DNA of 64,000 nt. Origin: SZUA-309 sp965230005 (GTDB lineage Bacteria > Pseudomonadota > Gammaproteobacteria > Pseudomonadales > Azotimanducaceae). The stretch is taken from positions 2,666,001-2,730,000 of the forward strand of contig OZ245934.1 of the NCBI GenBank assembly GCA_965230005.1, read 5' to 3'. A program made the translations under genes and the position numbers. The notes beneath the pieces were generated by a model. It searched no databases and was not told the origin of the DNA. It saw nothing but the letters and a program-made list of their open reading frames with translations. This document shows positions 8,445 to 17,304 of the stretch, piece after piece (the first letter of the stretch is position 1; each line of letters begins with the position of its first letter).

Positions 8445-10940
8445 TCAAAACTCTTCGAAGGCGTAGCCCTGGATACTGTCAGCGAGCAGAGTTTCAACGG
8501 AATCGTCGAGACTCGCCAGTCCTTTGAACACCACCTGGACGAAAACCCCCGTACGACTGACCGCATCGGCAAACTCCCGGGCCGAAGGCGTATCTAGATA
8601 GCGCCGAGCAACCAGTCTCAGCTTCCAGCAGCAGTCCTCGTACTCGATGCCGGCCAGCGCCTCGATGGTGCGCTCGGAATTCAGATCAAAGTTCCAACGG
8701 CCGATGAGACCGTAGCGTTTCGAGAGAGGCCAGATCAACGCCACATCGGTCTGGTCGATGTTGTTGCGCTGAAAGCGGTAGCCTAGATGGATGATGTGAT
8801 CGTTGTCCGTGCGCCGATTGATGAAGGCACCACCCTGCGAGACATTTTCCTGCGTGGGGTCCCAGAGCACATCGCCACCCACACGCCAGGCCCCAAAGCC
8901 GCTTACCAGCTCAGCAGCGAGCTGCGAGCGTGAGCTGAGATCAAGCTCACTCTGGGTACCGCTGACGGTGACGCGACGATCTTCGAAGTAGTTGATCTGA
9001 CCGATGCTCGCGCGCAAAAACTCGCGCCCCGTCGCCGCATCGAGCAGCCGCGAGGTGAGGCCCACCGAAAGCTGGTTGGCGTCACCTATGCGATCAACAC
9101 CTGTGAAGCGATTGTCGCGCCAGAGCTGCTGGTAGCGGAAAGTGAGCTGCGAAACATCAAAACGCGGCAGATCGTCCTGATCCTCGAACTGCTGGTATAG
9201 ATAAAACAGGCGCGGTTCGATGGTGCTCACGACCGCCGTGCCGAAGAGGCTGACGTCGCGTTCGAAGAAGAGGCCCGCATCGGCGCTGCCGAGGCCAATG
9301 CCCCGCTCCGGTGTGTCCTCCACCCCCGGCGAAGTATCTTCGAGGTCATAGGCCGTATAGCGGTAGCCGCCTGCGAGGGTGAAGAAGCCCCAGGATCTGG
9401 AGAGCGGCAGCCGCAGGCGCGGTTCCACGTGGGCCCGATAGCCGACGATCCTATCGACGCCCGTCAGCTCCTCGTTGTTGCGATCGAAGTTCGACGCCGA
9501 AGCGGCGATGGACCACTCGAAAGGACCCGGCAGGCCGCCGCGATAGCTCAAGTTGAGCTCCGGCAGGCGCTGATAGGCGTCCACCGTTATCTCGTCGAGG
9601 CGCTGAAACCCCTGAGCCCAGAGACGCATGTCGAGATTACCGCGCTGATACTGCAGCTCAGCGCGACGCTCGAGCTCCAGCCGGGCAGCAACGTCGAGCT
9701 GTGTGTTCAGGTTCCGGAAGTAGTCGCGATCGCTGACCGCCGTGTAGTTCACCGTGGTGAGCCAGTGACCAAGATCACCATCATGATAGGCACCAGCCAG
9801 CCAGCGATCGGCGGGCACGAAGGGACCTTCGACGAGCCCGGCCTCGAGCAGCCGATCGAAATCGTCCCGTTCGAAGGTACCGTCGTACTGTTTGTCATCG
9901 GCCAGGTAAGAACCGACGAGGCGGCTGCGCTGCCAGCTCGACATGTGACGGAACTCGCCTTCGATGCCCCAGCCCCGCTTCTGGAAGTAGCGGGGAATGA
10001 GTGTCGCATCGTAGTTCGGCGCCAGATTGAAGTAGTAGGGCGGCGCAAACTCGAGGCCGTTCTGGTTCGAAAAACCGACCAGCGGAAACAGCCAGCCGGA
10101 CTTGCGCTCGTCGTTGACAGGAAAGCTGAGATAGGGCGTGTAGAAGACGGGCACGTTTTTCACCCGCACGACCGCATGGCGCGCCGTACCGAAATCGCTG
10201 CCATCCCGAATCACGAAACTGCGCGCCCCGACCCGCCAGTTGTTGTTCGTCGGCTCACAGCGCGTGAAAACGCCGCCGGATACCTTCATATCGCCGTCTT
10301 CGTCTTTCTCGAGGCGTTTGGCGGAGCCGCGGAACTCCGGTTCCGGCAGGAGAAACTCGGCGTTGTCGATGGCGGTGGCATTGCTGTCGAGATTGAGGGT
10401 CGCGGCACTGCCTCGAAGGATCAGCTGCGGCTCCTCAATCTGCACGACCCCGGGTACGAGCCCCTCCTGAGTCACGTGATTGAGTTCCGCCCGCGCGGCA
10501 CGGAGTGTACGGTTCCCCTGGCTCACGACCACATCGCCTTCCAGCAGTACCTCACCGGTTTCCCAATAGGTGGCCCGGCGCGACTCGGCCTCTATGGGCT
10601 GGTCTTCGTTCACAACGTCCGCGGCGTAGGGAAAATCCGGCCAGAGATAGGCGCCTGCGCAGAACGGCGGCAAACCGCGCAGCACAGACTGATCCAGCGC
10701 ATCCCGCGGCACCCAGAAGTCCCAGGCGAGGCCCCGGGGATCGCCCGTGGATGTATCGTCCTCCGGGATCCCGGGCACGTCCTTCCGCACCGGCGGACTC
10801 CCCCCAGCCAGCATCTCCTGGCCTTCCACGGCGTCTGCGGCTTCCGCTGCTTCAGGGGCCTCCGCGGCACCCGTGGTCGACAAAGGGAGAAGGGTCGCCA
10901 GGACAAGAAGACACCCGGCAACTGGGTGGGACTGCATCAT
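8445..10940 (-). CDS. lptD: LPS-assembly outer-membrane protein LptD
   Basis: This 831-residue protein inserts lipopolysaccharide into the outer leaflet together with LptE. A signal peptide (about residues 1-26) is followed by an acidic linker, a periplasmic OstA/LptA-like jellyroll (about 85-230, with GEVLLEGDVVVSQGNRTLRA) and a C-terminal beta-barrel. The adjacent cysteines in EDCCWKLRLVARRYL near the C terminus, plus a cysteine early in the mature part, fit the disulphide-linked LptD architecture. There are two ATGs at the start (10940 and 10937). The gene diverges from amgK with only 38 bases between them, so the two promoters must overlap. Confidence 0.96.
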   Translation of the reverse strand: MMQSHPVAGCLLVLATLLPLSTTGAAEAPEAAEAADAVEGQEMLAGGSPPVRKDVPGIPEDDTSTGDPRGLAWDFWVPRDALDQSVLRGLPPFCAGAYLWPDFPYAADVVNEDQPIEAESRRATYWETGEVLLEGDVVVSQGNRTLRAARAELNHVTQEGLVPGVVQIEEPQLILRGSAATLNLDSNATAIDNAEFLLPEPEFRGSAKRLEKDEDGDMKVSGGVFTRCEPTNNNWRVGARSFVIRDGSDFGTARHAVVRVKNVPVFYTPYLSFPVNDERKSGWLFPLVGFSNQNGLEFAPPYYFNLAPNYDATLIPRYFQKRGWGIEGEFRHMSSWQRSRLVGSYLADDKQYDGTFERDDFDRLLEAGLVEGPFVPADRWLAGAYHDGDLGHWLTTVNYTAVSDRDYFRNLNTQLDVAARLELERRAELQYQRGNLDMRLWAQGFQRLDEITVDAYQRLPELNLSYRGGLPGPFEWSIAASASNFDRNNEELTGVDRIVGYRAHVEPRLRLPLSRSWGFFTLAGGYRYTAYDLEDTSPGVEDTPERGIGLGSADAGLFFERDVSLFGTAVVSTIEPRLFYLYQQFEDQDDLPRFDVSQLTFRYQQLWRDNRFTGVDRIGDANQLSVGLTSRLLDAATGREFLRASIGQINYFEDRRVTVSGTQSELDLSSRSQLAAELVSGFGAWRVGGDVLWDPTQENVSQGGAFINRRTDNDHIIHLGYRFQRNNIDQTDVALIWPLSKRYGLIGRWNFDLNSERTIEALAGIEYEDCCWKLRLVARRYLDTPSAREFADAVSRTGVFVQVVFKGLASLDDSVETLLADSIQGYAFEEF

Positions 10941-10978
10941 GGGGCGCGATGATACCCGGAGCCGTTAAACTGCGCCGC

Positions 10979-11959
10979 ATGAAAAAAGCCGCAGCACAAT
11001 GGCTCGCCAGCCAGGACCCAGGCTGGACATCCTGCACGCTGGAACTGCTGAAAGCCGAAGCCAGCTTTCGCACGTTTTACCGGGTGCGCGCCAAGGGAGG
11101 AACGAGCCGTTCTGGTACCGCGGTGCTCATGATTTCACCGCCAGACAAGGAGCAGAACGACCAGTTCGAGACACTGGCCGGCGTGTTCGGGACCGCCGGG
11201 ATCCCCGTGCCTGAAGTACTGGCCAGGGACCGGGAACGCGGCTTCTATCTGTTGTCCGATCTCGGTGAACGGGAACTGGCAGAAAGCTACGACACTGCCG
11301 CTGAAACGCAGGCCCTCACCCGGGCCCTGGAAGTGCTCCTCGACCTGCAGACCGTCGTCGACCCGACGATTCCCCCTTACACGGCCGAGCGGTTCCGCGA
11401 TGAGCTCGGCATATTCGAGGAGTGGTTCGTCCGTAAGCTGCTCGGACTCGAGCTGCCGACACAGGTCCACGGATCTTTTACCGCACTGGTGGATCGAACC
11501 CGGACGCAACTCCAGTGCTGTGTGCACCGCGACTACCACTCCCGCAATCTTCTCTATGACCCGGACACCGGGCAGTTCGGCGTGGTGGATTTCCAGGACG
11601 CGCTTCACGGCCCGGTGAGCTACGATCTCGCCTCGCTGCTCCACGACTGTTATCACCGATTTCCCGAGGCGACGGTGTCGCACTGGCGGAACTGGTACCT
11701 CGAACACAAGCCTCGGGACATCGATGCAGCCGCCTTCCATCGCGACCTTGACTACGCCGCCATCCAGCGGCAGCTGAAGGCGGTAGGTATCTTCAGCCGC
11801 TTGAAGCTCCGGGACGGCAAAGCCACACACCTCCAGCACATTCTGCCTACCCTCGAGCAGACCCGCGCGTTGCTCGAGCGGCAGGACGATCTCGCGCCGC
11901 TCGCTGACTGGCTCGGCGCGCTGGACCTGGCATCGATCCATGGGAAACTCCAGTCATGA
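10979..11959 (+). CDS. amgK: N-acetylmuramate/N-acetylglucosamine anomeric kinase AmgK
   Basis: This 326-residue aminoglycoside-phosphotransferase-fold kinase phosphorylates MurNAc at C1 in the murein salvage route that bypasses de novo UDP-MurNAc synthesis. The catalytic loop HRDYHSRN is at residues 183-190 and the metal-binding DFQD at 204-207. The ATG at 10979 gives the expected N terminus (MKKAAAQWLASQDPGW); in-frame codons further upstream would run into lptD. Its partner murU follows 74 bases downstream, and the lptD-amgK-murU neighbourhood matches Pseudomonas, where the pathway confers intrinsic fosfomycin resistance. Confidence 0.93.
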   Translation: MKKAAAQWLASQDPGWTSCTLELLKAEASFRTFYRVRAKGGTSRSGTAVLMISPPDKEQNDQFETLAGVFGTAGIPVPEVLARDRERGFYLLSDLGERELAESYDTAAETQALTRALEVLLDLQTVVDPTIPPYTAERFRDELGIFEEWFVRKLLGLELPTQVHGSFTALVDRTRTQLQCCVHRDYHSRNLLYDPDTGQFGVVDFQDALHGPVSYDLASLLHDCYHRFPEATVSHWRNWYLEHKPRDIDAAAFHRDLDYAAIQRQLKAVGIFSRLKLRDGKATHLQHILPTLEQTRALLERQDDLAPLADWLGALDLASIHGKLQS

Positions 11960-12033
11960 GAAGCAGGCTGACGACCTCCTCCTACGGCCGGCGCATCTCG
12001 TGACAAGACACAGCCAATGAACGGGTTACCTGC

Positions 12034-12687
12034 ATGAAGGCCATGATCCTGGCCGCCGGTCGCGGAGAGCGGCTGAAACCGCTGACGGACCAGACACCGA
12101 AGCCCATGTTGCCCGTGCAGGGTATGCCGCTGCTCGAACATCAGATCGGCTGGCTCAAGGGGGCTGGGATCACGGAGCTGGTGATCAATCTGCATCATCT
12201 CGGGGAGCAGATCGAAAGCTACTTCAGAGACGGCAGCGATTTCGGGGTGAACATCAGCTACAGCCGCGAGACGGAGCTGCTCGAGACCGGCGGCGGCATC
12301 GTCAACGCCTTACCACTGCTCGGTCCGGCGCCGTTTCTGGTCCTGAACGGAGACATCTTCACGGACTTTCCCTTCAGCCAGCTGGAAGCTCTGCCAGCTT
12401 GGGCCGACATTCATCTCCTGCTCACCCCCCGCCCGGCTTTCCGCGACCAGGGGGACTTTGAAGCCTCCGGCGGACGCATCGAGGCGCGGGGGGAGCGCTA
12501 TGTCTATTGCGGCGTCAGCATTCTGCGACCCGGGATCTTCGCGCAGGATGAGGTGGCACCGTTTTCCCTCCGGGACCACTTTTTTCGCGCCATCGAGCAG
12601 GACAAAGCTTCGTGTCAGATCTGGCAAGGCGCCTGGACCGACATCGGCAGCATCGAGCAACTCGAAGCCGCGAACGCCGCCACGTAG
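12034..12687 (+). CDS. murU: N-acetylmuramate-1-phosphate uridylyltransferase MurU
   Basis: This 217-residue nucleotidyltransferase converts MurNAc-1-phosphate and UTP to UDP-MurNAc. The N-terminal signature LAAGRGERLKPLTDQTPKPM, with the catalytic Arg and Lys residues, and the FLVLNGDIFTDF metal motif are visible. It is short, lacking the C-terminal beta-helix of GlmU, as MurU enzymes are. It sits between amgK and rpe (11-base gap), so salvage and pentose genes are probably one transcript. Confidence 0.93.
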   Translation: MKAMILAAGRGERLKPLTDQTPKPMLPVQGMPLLEHQIGWLKGAGITELVINLHHLGEQIESYFRDGSDFGVNISYSRETELLETGGGIVNALPLLGPAPFLVLNGDIFTDFPFSQLEALPAWADIHLLLTPRPAFRDQGDFEASGGRIEARGERYVYCGVSILRPGIFAQDEVAPFSLRDHFFRAIEQDKASCQIWQGAWTDIGSIEQLEAANAAT

Positions 12688-12698
12688 AATAAGCCGCC

Positions 12699-13373
12699 AT
12701 GAACTACTGGATTGCCCCTTCTATTCTCTCCGCCGATTTCTCCCGACTCGGAGAGGAGATTCGCAATGTCCTGGCCGCTGGTGCGGACATCATTCACTTC
12801 GACGTCATGGACAACCACTACGTACCGAACCTGACGATCGGTCCGCTGGTCCTCGAGTCCCTGCGTAAAGCAGGCATCGATGCCACCATGGACGTGCATC
12901 TCATGGTGAAACCGGTGGACCGGCTCATCGGCGACTTTCTCGAGGCCGGTGCCGACATCGTCAGCGTCCATCCGGAAGCCACCGAGCACCTGCACCGCAC
13001 GCTGTCGCTGATCCGCGAAGGCGGCGCCAAGGCAGGCCTCGTCTTCAACCCGGCAACACCAATCGATCAACTGGCGGAAGTGATCGAGCTCGTCGACCTG
13101 GTGCTGATCATGTCCGTCAATCCCGGTTTCGGCGGTCAGGCCTTCATCCCTTCGAGCCTCAACAAGGTTGCCAACGCCCGGGAACTGATCGACGCCAGCG
13201 GTCGCGACATCCGCCTGGAGATCGACGGCGGCATCAAAGCCAGCAACATAGCGGACGCTGCTCGAGCCGGCGCAGACACCTTCGTTGCCGGATCTGCCAT
13301 CTTCAACGCTGAGCCCGCCGGTGACTACGCGGCCACCATCGCCGCCATGCGCGACGCTCTGGCAACCCTTTGA
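12699..13373 (+). CDS. rpe: Ribulose-phosphate 3-epimerase
   Basis: This 224-residue TIM-barrel enzyme interconverts ribulose-5-phosphate and xylulose-5-phosphate. It starts MNYWIAPSILSADFSRLGEE, has the metal-site HFDVMDNHYVPN near residue 33 and the LVLIMSVNPGFGGQ and LEIDGGI segments with the catalytic acids. The length is normal. Its stop codon overlaps the TTG start of gph. Confidence 0.97.
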   Translation: MNYWIAPSILSADFSRLGEEIRNVLAAGADIIHFDVMDNHYVPNLTIGPLVLESLRKAGIDATMDVHLMVKPVDRLIGDFLEAGADIVSVHPEATEHLHRTLSLIREGGAKAGLVFNPATPIDQLAEVIELVDLVLIMSVNPGFGGQAFIPSSLNKVANARELIDASGRDIRLEIDGGIKASNIADAARAGADTFVAGSAIFNAEPAGDYAATIAAMRDALATL

Positions 13374-14014
13374 ACGCACACGCCGCCTATCTCTTCGATC
13401 TGGACGGTACGCTTGTCGATACTGCGCCGGATATCAACGCAGCCCTGAATCATGCGCTCAGCAGTCACGGCTGCGATGGCGTGGACGAGGCACACACCCG
13501 CCACTGGGTCGGCCACGGTGCCAAAGCCCTGATCAGCGGCGCCATCCGCGACCAGGGTCTCGACTCGAGCCTCGAAGCGCCACTCCTCGACGCTTTTATC
13601 GACTTCTACTCGGGTCATCTGAGTGAACTCTCCCGACCCTATCCGGGGGTGCTCGAGGCGCTCGGGGAACTGCAGGGGCGAGGCGCGAAGCTCGCGGTAG
13701 TCACCAACAAGCTGGCGCGCTTCACAGAGCCACTCCTGGAGGAGCTCGGGCTGTCACACTGGTTTCAGGCAATCATCTGCGGTGACACAACGGCCAACGC
13801 CAAGCCCGCAGCTGATCCTGCGCTCGAAGCCTGCAGGCGCCTCGACACCGAGCCTGCGGTCAGTCTGTTCGTCGGTGACTCGGCGGCCGACGTCGGCTGC
13901 GCCCGCGCAGCCGGTTGTCCTGTGGTCGTCGTTCGCGACGGCTACAACCACGGCATCGCGCCGGATCAACTCGGCGCCGACCGCGTCATTGAATCGTTTC
14001 TCGACCTCGTTTAG
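13370..14014 (+). CDS. gph: HAD phosphatase, phosphoglycolate phosphatase type (possible MupP role)
   Basis: This 214-residue haloacid-dehalogenase hydrolase has motif I DLDGTLVDT at residues 10-18, motif II VVTNK, and motif III GDSAADVGCARAAG. The start is a TTG at 13370 that overlaps the rpe stop, so it is translationally coupled. Position between rpe and trpE is that of gph in Pseudomonas, whose product removes phosphate from 2-phosphoglycolate. The MurNAc-6-phosphate phosphatase MupP belongs to the same family, and amgK-murU lie just upstream, so that activity cannot be excluded from sequence alone. Confidence 0.88.
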   Translation: MNAHAAYLFDLDGTLVDTAPDINAALNHALSSHGCDGVDEAHTRHWVGHGAKALISGAIRDQGLDSSLEAPLLDAFIDFYSGHLSELSRPYPGVLEALGELQGRGAKLAVVTNKLARFTEPLLEELGLSHWFQAIICGDTTANAKPAADPALEACRRLDTEPAVSLFVGDSAADVGCARAAGCPVVVVRDGYNHGIAPDQLGADRVIESFLDLV

Positions 14015-14239
14015 GCTCGCTCGGCGTTCAGCAAAGCCCAACCAGCCAGAGCCACCATGCGCGCAGCAAGAGACAGAGCCCCCCGCGGCAGCCAGGATCG
14101 TTGGCGAAGTTGCCGGTTCCGACAGGCGCGCGGCTGAAGGCCAACTGCTCTTCCAACGGCACGCCTGCACCTCTTGACCGCCCTCTCCTCGCCATCAGGG
14201 CCGGGCGACTCGCGCCACTAGAGCACAGGTTTAATTCTC

Positions 14240-15742
14240 ATGGACGCCAAGACATTCTCCGAACTGGCCGAGGCTGGCTATAACCGCATCCCGGTCGTAC
14301 AGACGACGCTCGCCGACCTCGACACACCGCTTTCCGTTTATCTGAAGCTGGCCCGGGGGCCCTACTCCTATCTGCTGGAATCCGCCCAGGGCGGTGAGAA
14401 GTGGGGCCGCTATTCGATCATTGGCCTTCCCGCCCGAACCGTACTCACCGTGGTCGGCGAGAAGATCACCGTGCGTCGGGATGGCGCGATCGTCGAGGAG
14501 ACGGAAACAAACGACCCTCTGACCTTCATCGAAGCCTTCCAGACCCGCTACAAAGTGGCCGAACTGCCGGAACTGCCACGCTTCTATGGGGGTCTGGTCG
14601 GCTACTTCGGCTACGACACGGTCCGCTACACGGAGCATCGGCTGCAGGCGACCACCCCGCCGGACACCCTCGGTACGCCGGACATCATGCTGATGGTCTC
14701 CGAAGACGTCGTGGTCTTCGACAACCTGAAGAGCCAGATGCAGCTCATCAGCCTGGTCGACCCGAGCGAGCCGGACGCGTATCAGCAGACCGTGGAACGC
14801 CTTCGGGACCGGGCCCAGGCCCTGCAGAACGCCGTGCCGGCAATTCAGGAGACGCAAACCAATCAGCCGGTGGAAGAAAAGGACTTCGTCTCGGAGTTCG
14901 GTGAAGCACCGTTCAAAGAGGCCGTCGAGCGCATCCGCGAGTACACGCGGGCCGGCGACGTCATGCAGGTGGTGCTCGCGCAGCGCATGTCGTTGCCCTT
15001 CGGCTCCGAGCCCATCAACCTCTATCGCGCCCTGCGGAGCCTGAATCCCAGCCCTTACATGTACTTCATGGATCTCGAGGACTTTCAGATCGTGAGTTCC
15101 TCACCGGAGATTCTCGCCCGGGTGGAAGACGGCGAGATCACAAACCGGCCTCTGGCCGGCACCCGTCGCCGGGGCCGGACCGAAGAGGAGGATCAAGCCA
15201 TGGAGGCGGAGCTCCTGGCAGATCCGAAGGAGATTGCCGAGCATCTGATGCTCATCGATCTCGGCCGCAACGACGTGGGCCGGGTCTCGGAAACGGGCTC
15301 CGTGGAGGTCACGGAGAAGTTCGTCATTGAGCGCTACTCCCACGTAATGCATATCTCATCGAACGTTACCGGCAGGCTGAAAGCCGGCAAGTCGGCGATG
15401 GACGTGCTCCGGGCGACCTTGCCGGTCGGTACGCTGTCCGGCGCGCCAAAGATCCGCGCCATGGAAGTCATCGACGAGCTGGAACCGGTGAAACGCGGCA
15501 TCTACGGCGGTGCCGTCGGCTATCTCGCCTGGAACGGCAATATGGACACAGCCATCGCCATCCGCACGGCGGTGATCAAAGACGGCACGCTCTACATCGA
15601 AGCGGGCGGCGGTATCGTCGCCGATTCGATCTCGCGGCTCGAGTGGAAAGAAAGCATGAACAAAGGCCGCGCCATTTTCCGGGCGGCCGCCCTGGCAGAG
15701 TCGCGTTTCGCGGATCTCACAACCGATGCCAGCGATGGCTGA
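14240..15742 (+). CDS. trpE: Anthranilate synthase component I
   Basis: This 500-residue chorismate-utilising subunit makes anthranilate with TrpG. The feedback-inhibition LLES motif occurs near residue 45 (YSYLLESAQGGEKWGRYS). The catalytic half has LAGTRRRGRTEEED, IDLGRNDVGRVS, the TLPVGTLSGAPKIRAMEVID block and GGIVADS. The 225 bases upstream contain no leader peptide rich in Trp codons, so no attenuator can be supported. trpG lies 8.7 kb away, so the operon is split into trpE and trpGDC. Confidence 0.97.
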   Translation: MDAKTFSELAEAGYNRIPVVQTTLADLDTPLSVYLKLARGPYSYLLESAQGGEKWGRYSIIGLPARTVLTVVGEKITVRRDGAIVEETETNDPLTFIEAFQTRYKVAELPELPRFYGGLVGYFGYDTVRYTEHRLQATTPPDTLGTPDIMLMVSEDVVVFDNLKSQMQLISLVDPSEPDAYQQTVERLRDRAQALQNAVPAIQETQTNQPVEEKDFVSEFGEAPFKEAVERIREYTRAGDVMQVVLAQRMSLPFGSEPINLYRALRSLNPSPYMYFMDLEDFQIVSSSPEILARVEDGEITNRPLAGTRRRGRTEEEDQAMEAELLADPKEIAEHLMLIDLGRNDVGRVSETGSVEVTEKFVIERYSHVMHISSNVTGRLKAGKSAMDVLRATLPVGTLSGAPKIRAMEVIDELEPVKRGIYGGAVGYLAWNGNMDTAIAIRTAVIKDGTLYIEAGGGIVADSISRLEWKESMNKGRAIFRAAALAESRFADLTTDASDG

Positions 15743-16229
15743 CGGAGCACTGGACCGCTTCGCCGCGGACGTCGGAACGGCTCTCCTCGGCCGGGGCTGG
15801 CGCCTGGTCAGCGCCGAGTCATGCACCGGCGGTCTGGTCGCCGCGACCGTTACCGGGATCCCCGGGGCATCCGACTGGTTCGAAGGCGCATTCGTGACCT
15901 ATCGCCTGAGCGCCAAGACGGACATGGTCGGTGTGTCCCGGGAACTTCTCGACCGCCATGGGGCCGTGAGCGAGCCTGTTGCTCGCGCCATGGCCGAAGG
16001 TGCACTGCAGTCGAGCAGCGCCGACATCAGTGTTGCTATCACCGGTGTCGCCGGGCCTGGCGGCGGCGATGTGGTCGCGCCCGTCGGTTCGGTCTGGTTC
16101 GCCTGGGCCTTGCGCGAGCCCGGGATCCAGTGTGTGCAGGCCGCGGAGCACAACTTCGAGGGCGATCGAACGGCGATCCGTGAGGCCGCCGTCGGCGTCG
16201 CCCTCACGGGCGTCAGCGCTTTACTCTGA
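15726..16229 (+). CDS. pncC: Nicotinamide-nucleotide amidase (CinA C-terminal family)
   Basis: This 167-residue stand-alone CinA C-terminal domain deamidates nicotinamide mononucleotide to nicotinate mononucleotide. The signature SAESCTGGLVAA, with the catalytic serine at residue 32, and ITGVAGPGGG are intact. The start overlaps trpE by 17 bases; an alternative ATG at 15735 also overlaps. It should be co-translated with trpE. It is a pyridine nucleotide recycling enzyme, unrelated to competence despite the CinA name. Confidence 0.93.
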   Translation: MPAMADGALDRFAADVGTALLGRGWRLVSAESCTGGLVAATVTGIPGASDWFEGAFVTYRLSAKTDMVGVSRELLDRHGAVSEPVARAMAEGALQSSSADISVAITGVAGPGGGDVVAPVGSVWFAWALREPGIQCVQAAEHNFEGDRTAIREAAVGVALTGVSALL

Positions 16230-16237
16230 GTCGCGCC

Positions 16238-16714
16238 TCAACCAGCCAGCACCTCGACCCGGCGATTCTGCGCTGCGAGCCGCTTCGGCACCCTGAGCTT
16301 CAGGACACCCCGCTTATAGCTGGCTTCAGCACCTTCAGCGGTCACCTCTGCCGGTAAGGGCAAGACCCGCTGAAAGGAACCAAAAGCCCGCTCGGTGATC
16401 CGCAGCTTGCCTTCCCGGCGCTCGTGCTCAATCCGCTTCGTGCCGGTGACGAGCACGCGAGTGCCTTCGATGCTCACGTCGATTTCGTCGCGTTCGAGGC
16501 CAGGGGCTTCCAGCTCAATGAGGAAGTCCCGGTCCCGTTCTGAGACGTCCACTGCCAGTACCCCAAAACGCGTATCCGCATCCGACGACTCTGCTGTTGC
16601 ATCGGGAGTGAAATAGGTCAGGGCATGGGCTGCACGCTCACTCAGATGACGCCAGCCCTCAGCAAGCCAGCGCCAGGTCTGCCCGACGTCTTCCTTGAGT
16701 CGATCGAGATACAT
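16238..16714 (-). CDS. Small heat shock protein (Hsp20/alpha-crystallin), second of a pair
   Basis: From the ATG at 16714 it is 158 residues. This start is preferred because GAGGG lies 7 bases upstream and overlaps the stop of the preceding hsp20; the ATG at 16720 would be only one base from that site. The alpha-crystallin domain spans about residues 45-145, with LIELEAPGLERDEIDVSIEG and the C-terminal KRGVLKLRVPK signature. The N-terminal region is longer and Trp-rich (TWRWLAEGWRHLSERAA). It converges on pncC with 8 bases between. Confidence 0.88.
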   Translation of the reverse strand: MYLDRLKEDVGQTWRWLAEGWRHLSERAAHALTYFTPDATAESSDADTRFGVLAVDVSERDRDFLIELEAPGLERDEIDVSIEGTRVLVTGTKRIEHERREGKLRITERAFGSFQRVLPLPAEVTAEGAEASYKRGVLKLRVPKRLAAQNRRVEVLAG

Positions 16715-16724
16715 CGCCATACCC

Positions 16725-17147
16725 TCAGGAAACCAGCACCTTGCGTGCACCCTGCTCAGCACCTTTCGGTACCTCGATGGTCAGCACGCCGTCCTTCACT
16801 TCGGCATTCAGCGCCTCGGCCTGGACGTTTGTCGGCACCCGGAACTGGCGGCTGAAACTGCCCTGCCGACGCTCCGTGCGCACGTAGCCTTTTTCCTTCT
16901 CCGTCTTCTCTTCGCTGCGCGAGCCGCGGATGCTGAGCACGCCGTCGTGGAGTTCGACGTCGAGGTCCTCGGGTTTGAGCCCGGGTACGTCCATATGAAA
17001 GGTATAGCCCTCGTCCGTTTCCTTGATGTCCACGGGCGGCAGCCACTCGCTGCGGTTCGCCGGAGTGAAAAAGGGCTCCCGTTCGAAAAGGTCACCGAAA
17101 CGACCGAAGAGGTCGAAGGGATCGTTCCGTCGCACGATGTCATTCAT
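16725..17147 (-). CDS. Small heat shock protein (Hsp20/alpha-crystallin), first of a pair
   Basis: A 140-residue ATP-independent holdase. The N terminus NDPFDLFGRFGDLFERE is typical; the alpha-crystallin domain has FHMDVPGLKPEDLDVELHDG and ends with the AEVKDGVLTIEVPKG signature. The start at 17147 has AGGAG 7 bases upstream. A sigma-32-like promoter lies 55 bases before the start. The pair resembles the two-partner IbpA/IbpB arrangement, in which one protein binds clients and the other helps release them; which is which cannot be told here. Confidence 0.93.
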   Translation of the reverse strand: MNDIVRRNDPFDLFGRFGDLFEREPFFTPANRSEWLPPVDIKETDEGYTFHMDVPGLKPEDLDVELHDGVLSIRGSRSEEKTEKEKGYVRTERRQGSFSRQFRVPTNVQAEALNAEVKDGVLTIEVPKGAEQGARKVLVS

Positions 17148-17201
17148 GATCCATCTCCTGATCCGTGTAGCTGTCTGGTTCGGCCTGGGCCGATAAGGAA
17201 G

Positions 17202-17230
17202 ATATGGATCCGAGCCGCCGCTCCTTCAAC
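17202..17230 (-). promoter_or_regulatory. Sigma-32-like heat shock promoter upstream of the hsp20 pair
   Basis: Read on the minus strand, the -35 is GTTGAA (17225-17230) and the -10 is ATCCATAT (17202-17209), with a 15-base spacer. This fits the heat-shock consensus CTTGAA / CCCCATNT at 10 of 13 defined positions, and the site lies 55 bases before the hsp20 start. Confidence 0.55.
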
Positions 17231-17304
17231 TAGGTAGTTTCCGAAGTCCCGCCCCCCTGCAGAGAAGCCGACTTTCGACAGGCAAACCGACATAATCGTC
17301 GCCG

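Noticed and set aside
14015..14239. Attenuator or leader peptide before trpE
   Set aside because: No short reading frame with tandem Trp codons and no terminator/antiterminator pair was found.
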